A DNA stretch of 64,000 nucleotides, taken from the NCBI GenBank assembly GCA_029298735.1, contig JANSLP010000023.1, positions 1-64,000 on the forward strand, written 5' to 3'. This document shows positions 55,817 through 64,000 of this stretch, piece by piece. The position numbers and the translations under genes were made by a program. Numbering within the stretch: position 1 is the first letter of the stretch; each line of letters starts with the position of its first letter. This DNA is from Ophiostoma sp. CBS 140.51. Lineage: Eukaryota > Ascomycota > Sordariomycetes > Ophiostomatales > Ophiostomataceae. The notes under the pieces are model-generated. The model made no database searches, was not told the DNA's origin, and saw only the letters and a list, made by a program, of their open reading frames with translations.

Positions 55817-56756
55817 TCAGCAGGGTCCGAAGAGACGGCGGTGGTGATTGTGAGTCACGGTTGTCAAGTGGTCGACAATCCGTGTTAGATGTGCGACAGA
55901 GGGTCGGAGGTGTGTCGTGTCGTGTTTGTGTTGTAGAACAGCCGCAGCAAATCAACAAATTGGTGAATCACAGGGAAAGAGCCACAGAGACGTCTTTGCG
56001 AAAATCCCAAATTAAAAGTCGTCTAAATTTGGCCGACGCGGCTGGCTGTTTGGCTGTTTGGGAGAGGGTTTAAGGAAGGTTCGAACCAGGAACCCCGCAT
56101 ATGGCACAATAGCTGCCCGCTATTTTCTTTGCTCCCCCCCCCCCACTAAAGTACGTCGTAGATGCTGTACCTTCCCGTAATAGGGGTTCATTAGAGGGGA
56201 AAGCGACCAACAAGCACCTGCCGCAACGGTGATTTGATGATCCCAGGCCGACAAAAGGAAGGAGTTAGAAGACTTCCTGTTTGGGAAGTGACGCATGCGT
56301 CTTACACTTTGCACTTTGACTCTGGGAAGTTGCAACAGAGATGTGTCTTTTTCTTGGCTTCGACAAAGGACGTTGTGAGTCGTTTCTGGAAAGAGTCAGG
56401 CACGGCAACCGTTGGCAGGAACAACAACGGCCAACAAGCTTTACAGTACTAGCGACACTGTCCACACAGTACGCCTTGAGATCGTCCCTGACGAGGCTGA
56501 GCTCTCTTTTACAATTGAACAATCTCACTGTGAGTAATACTTTGAGATGACGTCTTTTCATGAGATTGGATGAAGATGAAAAGTAAACACCCTGGCAACC
56601 CCTGAAAATACGTGAATACGACAATGGAAATGAAAGATGAATAATAATAAAATTCGCTGCATGAAAATGAACAATTAACCAAAAAGTAAATAACCTTTCT
56701 TATGATGCGACTCTCTCTTTCTCTGACTCCCATCTTTCACTCGACACCCTTCACCT
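55817..56756. other. Intergenic: CysRS promoter and RGP1 3' end
   Basis: No gene is supported. It holds TGAGTCA (55851-55857), a purine-rich stretch, a C homopolymer of about ten bases near 56135-56145 and, from about 56560 to 56700, AT-rich sequence expected at the RGP1 3' end. A tRNA-like ggttcgaacc near 56079 was checked and does not form a T-arm. Confidence 0.5.
55851..55857. promoter_or_regulatory. TGAGTCA general-control (CPC1/Gcn4-type) site
   Basis: A perfect TGASTCA heptamer 35 bp upstream of the first CysRS ATG and 284 bp upstream of the second. Aminoacyl-tRNA synthetase genes are known targets of general amino-acid control in fungi. If transcription of a long mRNA starts upstream of it, the site would be in a proximal promoter. 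Chance occurrence is possible. Confidence 0.45.
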
Positions 56757-59700
56757 TTACACAACCTTCTCACGCGTGTCGTGCTCACCGCTGCCGCCAA
56801 AGTCGCCGCTCCAGCCGTACACGCGAATGGGCACGGCCGCCTCGAAACTCTCGCACCGCAGCGCCTCGACCGCTGCTAGCACAAGACCGCCGCGGTCGTC
56901 GCGCGAGATCTCCTCGAGCATGGGCGGTGGTGGCGGTGCAGCGCGGTTCTGATTTTGGTTTTGACGGAGCTGTCGGTTATGGGCACTATGAGATGAACGC
57001 TGGCGCAGGAGTCGGCGAGGGCGACGGCTGCTGAGAGACGACGAGCCGTCGTCGGTAACGTCATTCTCTTCCTCGCCGTAGGCATTGCTGCCATCGTCTT
57101 CGCCATCGTCGTCCTCGTCGTCTTCCTCTTGTATGTCGTCCTCGTGGTCGTCGCGTTCGTAATAGTCCTCATTGTCATTATTGCCGTTGGCAAAGTGGTT
57201 GTGGAGATCGGTCTCGTCCTCGGCGGGCACGACAAACTCGACACGAATCTTCCACTCGAGGACAACACCCGTGGTCTCAAACTCGGGCGTCGCATTGCTG
57301 GGGATGGTGGCCGTAAAGACAAAGCGGCGCGAGTAGAGCGTGGCCTCGGACAGCGAGGCGTACACTTTCCGCGACGCGCGCTGGACACTCGCTTCGGAGC
57401 GCAGCGCCAGCTTGGGATCGACAATTTTCTCAATGGTCTCGAGCGCGGCGTGCACGGCGTGGCAGCGGATCTTGGCATTGGCAAAGTCCACAACCATGGT
57501 AATGGTTTCTCCCAGACGGTACGCCGGCCGGGCGAGCATGACCGTGGCGACCTTGAGCTTGTTACGCGAGATATCAAAACGGTTGGCACTCACGTTGCTA
57601 CCGCCACCGCCGCCGTAGGGGTTCCGGTCGGTCAAATTGCTGCGCATAATGGCGAGTTCAATGGCTTCACGGCACGACAGCGACAGCAGCGGCCGGCCGT
57701 TGTCGTCGGGCAAAAAGATGGAGGACGCGGTCGACATGCGGCGCGAGCCGGGCAAGATGGCTGTGGGCGACAAGAGACCGCTGCGTGGATTGCCGTCGCC
57801 GCTACCGGCGCTGGCGGCACCAAAGAACCCGTTGGCGCTGGCTGCATCGGCCTGCGACTCGGCCTCCCGCTGCTTGAGAAGCTCGTCGACGTACATCATG
57901 AATCCGTTCATGGTGGGACCCGTAATGGTGGCCGCGGTCGAGCTCCTTCTTCGCCGTGTTGCCAGCTGTTGGGGCGGTAGCTGCTGCTGCTTCTGGGCAC
58001 CCGGTGGTGTCAGCGTCCACGGTCTGCTGAGCTCCTTCTCAGAGACCGTGCGGACGGTGGCCGTGTTGGAGCTGGTCTCGGGCGAGTAGGGACTCATGAG
58101 GTTGTGGCCCAAAATCTCGCCGTGGCCGTTCACGCTGCCGAGGACGCGGAAGGGGAAATCAATCGAGTTGACGCGCTGTTCCTTGGCCGTGCCGGGCCGC
58201 TGCGTGCCGATGACGAGCGAGTACGAAATCTTCATGACCTTGCCACGATGCGAGGGCGGCAGGCCCTTGGGCAGCTGGAACACGTATTCGTACGTCTTGC
58301 TCTCGCCCGGCGCGAGCTGCAAGTCGGCAAACAACACGGACTGCTGTGTCGCAAGCAGTGGAACTGACTTGGAGCTGGCCTTGTCACGCATCTCCTTGAT
58401 GGTACTCAGCTCACCGCCGCCCAGCAGATCGCCAATGGACGTGGCCAAGCTGCCCCAGCCGAACCCTCTAAGCAGGCCGCTGTCGCGCTTGTTTTGCTTG
58501 AGACCGACCACACCACCGCCCTGGCCACCGACAACGCCCTTGCGCTTGACCTGTTCAAAAGGGCTCAGATCAACAAGAGACCCGTCAAGCGTGAAGGAGC
58601 CTTCGATCTGTGCGTATCCCATCATGAGCGTCTCCGGAGCAATGGCAGCGGCAGCCGAGGCAGCCGATGTTCTCGCACGCTGGGACAGGCTGCGGGAAAG
58701 ATGGTGGCCTTGATGCGATAGCTGTTGCTGGCTATGCATCGGTGGGGAGAGAAGGTTGGAAGAGGACTTTTGCCGGGTATGGGGTGGGCGGCCTGGTTGT
58801 GACCGTAGTGGTTGCTGGGACATGTACTCGGAGGCTAGCGTCTCGGTAGAATGGTTGCTCAGCGAGTAGAATTCGCCACTACTACGCGGCGTACCTGCGA
58901 TGCTGGTCGTAGAAAGGACGCGAGCTTCAGAAGGCGTGACGGGCCCCTCGTAGATGGTCGGCACCTGTGCCGACTGTGCACCTCCTGCATTGTTATGGTT
59001 GATGTTGTTGCTAGGTCCGTCCCTAGATCGTATTGGAAGTGCTGGCAAAGGCTTGTCTTCGGGTGTCATTGGTGTGGGAGAGGCCAGAACAGGACCGTCG
59101 ATTGGGCCCTGGGGATTGGATGGGGTTGTTGGTGGAGGCGCCATCGGGAATTTGAAGTCGGAGAATCCGTCTGAGGGCGACCGTGGCGAACGCGACATGC
59201 CGCCAACGCTCGGTGTGTTGGGCATCGTAGCCGAGCCTGTAAGACGGCCGCCGCGGAGGCCGGTGATGTTGCCGCTTCGATCGGAGGCGGAAGGTGGGAA
59301 GGAGGAATTGAAGAGCGGTGATGGCTGGTTCGAGTAGGGCCGAGGAGGGTTGGTTGCTGAGCGAGGTCCGCCATAGTAAGACGACCCTCGTGGGCCAATC
59401 TGCAAGCTCGAGGCGCGCGAGTGGCCACGCACGGGTCGATGCTGTGAGCTGGCCGGTCCGTTGAGGAGCTGTGGTGACCCTGTCGGCGAGCCGGATGGGC
59501 CGTCCGAGGCACCCGCGGATGATATGGAGACAATCGAGAGCGAGCGGCGATGGCTGTGACCGTGACCACCAGAGCTTCCGCCGTTTCCCGCTCCATTGTT
59601 GCCGTTACCATTGCCGTTGCCGCTACCGTGTCCATTACTGTTGCCGGCGCTACCGTTTGGTGCCCAGGGAATCGAGTCGGCTCGTCTGCGCGATGCAGCC

Positions 59701-60116
59701 GCGGCTGCCGATGCGGAGGTAGAAGATACTGATGTGATGACGCCCGTTGCTGGCCCGCTGATGGAATGGCTGGCTCGATGGTGGCCGCGGCCCATGGGAG
59801 CCGGCGGAGCTAGTGTGCCCGAGGAAGAGGAGGATGGAAGTCGTGCGCGTTCCGGGTGGTAGCTGTTGGAAGGGTGGCGAGAAGAGGAGGCAGATGATAA
59901 TGAGGATGCTGGCTGCAGATGATGCTGTTGTGATGATGACTGTTGCGGCTGCATCGGCTGCGGCTTCGGCGCCACATTTGAAAAGGTGATGCGACACCGT
60001 ACGTCGTCGCCGCCAAAGATTGTGTTCTCGTACCAGCGGACGGAGACGCGGATGTTGCTCGAGCTGCCAGGGCCGCTGCCACCATTACCCTGGCCGAAGC
60101 CCATGTCTCGCGCCAT
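56757..60116 (-). CDS. RGP1: RGP1, subunit of the RIC1-RGP1 Rab GEF
   Basis: A single exon of 1,119 residues, against 663 in yeast. With RIC1, RGP1 forms the nucleotide-exchange factor for the Rab6-type GTPase Ypt6 at the Golgi, in endosome-to-Golgi retrieval. The first family block (IRVSVRWYENTIFGGDDVRC) is at 22-41. It is followed by a very long Ser/Pro/Gly-rich insertion (about 55-495). The family pattern then resumes with MMGYAQIEGSF, LLATQQSVLFADLQL and PSHRGKVMKISYSLVIGTQ (about 590-640), and a second arrestin-like domain at about 850-960 with YRLGETITMVVDF. An acidic run (about 975-1020) and an RGGLVLA-containing end close the protein. The start codon lies just 5' of DMGFGQGN on its strand. 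Confidence 0.88.
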   Translation of the reverse strand: MARDMGFGQGNGGSGPGSSSNIRVSVRWYENTIFGGDDVRCRITFSNVAPKPQPMQPQQSSSQQHHLQPASSLSSASSSRHPSNSYHPERARLPSSSSSGTLAPPAPMGRGHHRASHSISGPATGVITSVSSTSASAAAAASRRRADSIPWAPNGSAGNSNGHGSGNGNGNGNNGAGNGGSSGGHGHSHRRSLSIVSISSAGASDGPSGSPTGSPQLLNGPASSQHRPVRGHSRASSLQIGPRGSSYYGGPRSATNPPRPYSNQPSPLFNSSFPPSASDRSGNITGLRGGRLTGSATMPNTPSVGGMSRSPRSPSDGFSDFKFPMAPPPTTPSNPQGPIDGPVLASPTPMTPEDKPLPALPIRSRDGPSNNINHNNAGGAQSAQVPTIYEGPVTPSEARVLSTTSIAGTPRSSGEFYSLSNHSTETLASEYMSQQPLRSQPGRPPHTRQKSSSNLLSPPMHSQQQLSHQGHHLSRSLSQRARTSAASAAAAIAPETLMMGYAQIEGSFTLDGSLVDLSPFEQVKRKGVVGGQGGGVVGLKQNKRDSGLLRGFGWGSLATSIGDLLGGGELSTIKEMRDKASSKSVPLLATQQSVLFADLQLAPGESKTYEYVFQLPKGLPPSHRGKVMKISYSLVIGTQRPGTAKEQRVNSIDFPFRVLGSVNGHGEILGHNLMSPYSPETSSNTATVRTVSEKELSRPWTLTPPGAQKQQQLPPQQLATRRRRSSTAATITGPTMNGFMMYVDELLKQREAESQADAASANGFFGAASAGSGDGNPRSGLLSPTAILPGSRRMSTASSIFLPDDNGRPLLSLSCREAIELAIMRSNLTDRNPYGGGGGSNVSANRFDISRNKLKVATVMLARPAYRLGETITMVVDFANAKIRCHAVHAALETIEKIVDPKLALRSEASVQRASRKVYASLSEATLYSRRFVFTATIPSNATPEFETTGVVLEWKIRVEFVVPAEDETDLHNHFANGNNDNEDYYERDDHEDDIQEEDDEDDDGEDDGSNAYGEEENDVTDDGSSSLSSRRPRRLLRQRSSHSAHNRQLRQNQNQNRAAPPPPPMLEEISRDDRGGLVLAAVEALRCESFEAAVPIRVYGWSGDFGGSGEHDTREKVV

Positions 60117-61454
60117 ATTGGCGGGACTGACCGCCCGAACGTCTTTTATCTAGCTAGAGCTGGACCTGAAGCTAGAAAGGCTGGAGCTTTGCTTGTTTGT
60201 TGTCTCGCAAGAGGGCCTTCTGAGACCGGCGTTGTTTCGTTTCTGGATCTCGGGTAAATATGCTTTGCTGGCTCTCCTTTTGCATCAAAAAGAGGAGGCC
60301 CGCAAAGACACACTGACGGGACGCCGCACGGTTATGGGCGTGAAGGCCGCATAGCGCGTGGGCTCGGAGAAGTTGAGGATGAAGTATCGAGAGAAAAGGG
60401 GGAGAGAAGGGGTTGATGGAGGAGGTGGATGTGACAGGTGGTTGGTCGGACGCCGAGCGGAGCGCGGATATAATCGAAACTCGCTGTGAATGCTGTAGAG
60501 ATGCTTCTACGTTGTGTCGATGGTTTTGCTGTTGTGTCGCCGTTGTTAGGTATCGTCAATTTCGATGTTGCCAGATGCTGGGCGATCAGCTGTCAAAGCT
60601 GTTTGTTGGAAAGGAGGAAAGATAGAGGTTGGGAAGGTCCGCAAGCAGGGAAGGAAGGGGGTCGATCGAATGGCGGGCAAGCTTGCGGGTAGGGGATGGG
60701 AAAGAAGGGGAAAGAGCGCTGGAGCGTTACAAAGTGGCCGCGCGCAAGGCCACTGGTTGCTAAGCCGAATTGGGCCAAGTAACTATCACGTGCAACAACC
60801 GGAGTTGAGGGGTTGCTCTTACACCGAGCCGGCGAGACTTGACGACAGTGACGAAAATGAATCTCTTTACTATGTTCATTTAAGACAGAGTATCTGATTA
60901 GAGAATCCCTGATATTCCATGTTCTAACTCTTGATTTTGCGCTGTCGAGTCTATGTTGCATATGTTCTTCGATGAACTCCTTTGATTGTGTCTTCTAGAT
61001 ATCAAGCTCGAAAGATCACTGAGTCCCGGTCAAGCGCGCAATGTACCGTTCAATCCGACTCCTTAACAATAACTATTCTTCTTCAGATATATGCCGGAAG
61101 CTCGAAGGCAACCGTTGTGTTAGAGTACAATATCAACGAAAATGACGGCAACTATGTGTAAGTGCATGAGAGCCAGCCCAAATAGGCAACTGCCCGTCAC
61201 ATGCTCTCTTTTGACAACCCCTGACTTCACCTCTTCATAATTTATTGTGAGCTCCTATCTATTAGTATTTACTCACAATTTCTTCATCTCTTCATGATGA
61301 AATCACGGGTTTTTTATTAAATATATTAGGCTATCAACATAGTTGTCACATCACCAAAAAATCAACATAAGCCCAATATGTGGCTGTCCAAAACATATGT
61401 ATATCTTCCAGAGATATTGCAGCAAAAAACTCCAAAAAATCACTTTTCTGCCTT
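60117..61454. other. Intergenic: RGP1 promoter and Dicer-like 3' end
   Basis: No gene is supported. From 60120 to about 60720 the + strand has purine-rich blocks, fitting a CT-rich leader for RGP1 on the - strand. A CACGTG lies at 60787-60792. From about 61220 to 61400 the sequence is AT-rich, as expected just 3' of the Dicer-like gene. Confidence 0.5.
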
Positions 61455-64000
61455 CTATTTTCCAAGTACACCGAGCTTCCAGGCCTTCAGAGCCATACTA
61501 GCAGCTCTTGTCTCGGCTTCCTCCCTCGAGTTGCAAAAGTTGACCTCAATCTCGCACTTTCCATTGAACATGAGCCGGCACCGGTACACAAGACTCTTCT
61601 CACGGCTGCCCACAATGGCATTGTGACGAATCTCAGCTTCGTCCATCATGTCTTCTTCTGATGTGTCACTGTAGCTCTCACTACCCTCTTTGCCATCCTC
61701 CTCGTCGTTTTCATCGGCACACTCGTCCATATTATCAGATGATGTGCGCTTTCTCTTGTGAATGTTGTTGAAGGTCGGCGGGTTGCCAATGGACGAAGTG
61801 CAGCCCAGCGCCGCAGAGGCTTCAGCCCTCGTCATAAGCGTACAATCATAGTCAATCTTGGCGTTGCCCGTCACGGTCCCGAGCTCTTCCTTGGGGTGCA
61901 GTAGGTGGATGTTTTTGTCCACAGCCCGACGCAGATACGGTAGAATGCCGACTGTGTCGAGAAATTTTTCCGCGGCCGCCACCGACCCCGAATCGATCCA
62001 AATGGCACCAATGATGGCTTCCAGAATGTCCGAGTAGAACTTGTTGGCCACAAGTCCCATGAGTTCCTCCCACGGGTACGTATGGCCTGTCCAGAGCTGC
62101 TCGAGAATGTCATTCTTCTTGCTGGCAAAGCGTTCGGCAAAAGCCTCTTGCTCTGAGCCCATATCACGGGATACACCGTGCCGCATGAAGGCCGACAGAG
62201 GCTTCTGGAATGGAGGAGCTGCTTCTGCTGGGCCTTTGAGGTACGGGTCGATGGAAACGGCTGCAACAGGTTCGGTGATAGTGAACATATTGGTAGTAAA
62301 GGCCAAAAAGGCACCATTGACCAGCGTCGTGCGCAGCAAGTGCATTCTTTGATGTGACAGCGCCGGACGGACGCTTGTAAGTGTTTGCACGATAACGTGG
62401 TCGAGAATGGCGTCACCGATAAACTCAAGACGCTCCATGCACACGTCGTCCTGGTCACCAGGCATCGAGGCGTGCGTGATGGCCTGGATCAGAAGAGATT
62501 TTTTGGTGAAAGTGTAGCCCAGGAGCTCTTCGAGGCCGGGCGGTGGTGGGCAAGGTGGCTTATCTGGAGCTGCCTCGTAAAGGATATCCCGACACTCTTC
62601 GAGGGGAAGCCACTCAATGTCACCCACAAACAGTCCGATGCATTGCAGAGCTTTATCCATGCCGCCGTCCGCATGGGAGGCACCAATGAGCGCCTCCACT
62701 ACGTCGGCCAGCATCTTTGTCGACATTTCTGGCGGTGGTGACTGCTTTTCGGGCGTACTTGGAGGGACGGTTGCAGTGCCTGCATCGTCAGGTTTTGGCT
62801 CTGAATCAAGTCCATCGCAGTACCGCTTCCAGTTCCTCAAAGACCACTGCTTAGACACGATGAAATGGTCCAGTCCTACATCAAGAGCTGCGCGACAGAG
62901 GCGAGAGTTGGCGACGAGTCGATCCTTCCGCAACGACAGGTGGCCTTCGGGAGCATGGAGGTCTATGAAAGGAAGAATTAGCAATAATTTTTGCACGAGT
63001 TAGAAGACGGACAGCTTACCCTTCGCGGAGCAATTTGCTGCTGCCGTAACCTTGAGGATGGAATCGCCAATGAACTCGAGGTACTCGTAGTTAGTGGGCA
63101 AGCGAGCCACAGGCGCACTGATAGCAGTTGCAACAAGAGAAATGTCCTTAATGTTCAGGGCGTTGAGGCGTGTCGAGGCTAGCAACTCTTTCGCAACCAT
63201 GTACACCTCCAGAACAGCAGTCAGCGGCGGCAACAAGGCGCCGAGTTGGACATATGATATCGGGAGACTGTCGACTCGGCATTCCGATGCAGGAAGAACG
63301 CGGGGGTATGGCTTGGTCGAAGAGGAGATAGTCGGGGATGTGGGCTCAACAGGACTGTCCTCATCGTCGTCGAGGGTTACATTCGATGTCCTGTGAAGCA
63401 TGCCAACAATCTTAGGCCACGGTCGTACGACAACATAAGCAGCATCCACTGGCGCCTCGTCGAAGCCCTTGTACGCCTTTTTGACGAGGTTCAAAGGCGG
63501 CTTTGACGGTAGGTAATCCTGATAGAAGTGTGGTGCGTTCTCCGCATCTCGGACAAGGCACGTTAGATTTGGTGAAAAGGGGCGCTCCAAGCCGGCAAAT
63601 ATCTGCGGATCAAAGGCTCGTGAAGCGATAAGTTCCTTGTTGAATCGCTCGTCCTCGCAGACAACACGGACAAGTCGGTGCATGTCGGTCAAAGGCCAGC
63701 GGTGGCCAAAGGCGGCAGAAAGGAGGGTATTGGCATGGTCATCGTCGTCGTGGTACTGATCTTCACCATGGCCGTAAAACTGGCGTCGACCGGCGGATAT
63801 GTGCACCGTCCATGGCCGCCCTGAGTGAGCTGTCCAGTACATTTGAAACGGCGGAATAGTGGGCATGGGACAAGGCACGATAAGAGCTGCTTCGAAAAGC
63901 TCGATGCCACGGTCATCAACAATTCGGAAAGTATGGCGATAAACATCTGCTTGAATTCCAGAGGGAGATGTCTGTATTGTCTTCCAGATCTCACGAACGT
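61455..64000 (-). CDS. DCL2: Dicer-like ribonuclease, C-terminal part (DCL2-like), cut by window edge
   Basis: Complement of join(61455-62962, 63020->64000). The last 828 residues are visible; the helicase and N-terminal parts lie beyond the right edge. Dicers cut long dsRNA into small interfering RNAs for RNA silencing and, for DCL2, antiviral and transgene defence. Both RNase III domains are intact: the first has LEFIGDSILK and ADVVEALIGA, the second LEFIGDAILD and SDILEAIIGA, so all four catalytic acidic residues are present in each pair. Upstream, FDPQIFAGLERPFSPNLTCL and DAAYVVVRPWPKIVGMLH resemble the linker of DCL2 proteins; I see no clear PAZ domain. The C-terminus has a diverged dsRNA-binding motif interrupted by an acidic insert. 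The 57-nt intron (62963-63019) is phase 1. The DCL2 rather than DCL1 choice is tentative. Confidence 0.88.

Noticed and set aside
56079..56088. ggttcgaacc resembling a tRNA T-loop
   Set aside because: The flanking bases do not form the 5-bp T-arm on either strand, and no acceptor or anticodon arm can be built around it.
56135..56145. Run of about ten C residues
   Set aside because: A simple homopolymer in intergenic DNA. It may be a length-variable or sequencing-sensitive site, but there is no sign of function.

Overview
The window is nuclear DNA of a filamentous ascomycete, most likely a Sordariomycete. The evidence is the gene set (monofunctional trpE, a GH72 glucanosyltransferase, RRG9, a RAX1-type RGS protein, a Dicer-like RNase). 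Most introns are 53-68 nt with GTRAGT, CTRAC and YAG signals, coding third positions are GC-rich, and genes carry CT-rich leaders and long Ser/Gly/Ala low-complexity tracts. Placement below class is not supported. I see no transposon, CRISPR array, rRNA or tRNA gene.

Sixteen protein-coding genes are supported. Left third (1-20.4 kb): ATE1 (+, three exons), ribosomal protein eL15 (+), a membrane SDR (-) divergent from the proteasome lid gene RPN6 (+), mitochondrial RRG9 (+), and a MABP1/WDR62-type WD40 scaffold (+). Middle (20.4-47 kb) is gene-poor, with three empty stretches of more than 4 kb. It holds a predicted pseudokinase (+), a GH72 glucanosyltransferase (+) convergent with a RAX1-type RGS membrane protein (-), an inositol-type sugar porter (+) and a DHA1 drug:H+ antiporter (+). 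Right part (47-64 kb): a GFA/CENP-V zinc protein (+) convergent with anthranilate synthase I trpE (-), then cysteinyl-tRNA synthetase (-), RGP1 (-) and the C-terminal 828 residues of a Dicer-like protein (-) that runs off the right edge.

The genes do not form one pathway. Shared themes are protein turnover (ATE1 makes N-degrons, RPN6 belongs to the 26S lid), translation (eL15, CysRS), amino-acid supply (trpE and CysRS each have an upstream TGASTCA general-control site) and signalling or polarity (WD40 scaffold, pseudokinase, RAX1-like).

The observations most worth following are: a probable dual-targeted CysRS made from two in-frame starts of opposite quality; a pseudokinase with a large Ser/Gly insert in its C-lobe; a degenerate 16-nt tandem array just 3' of ATE1; a 17-bp hairpin between ATE1 and eL15; several uORFs that touch or overlap start codons; and unusually long 5' introns confined to ATE1 and eL15.
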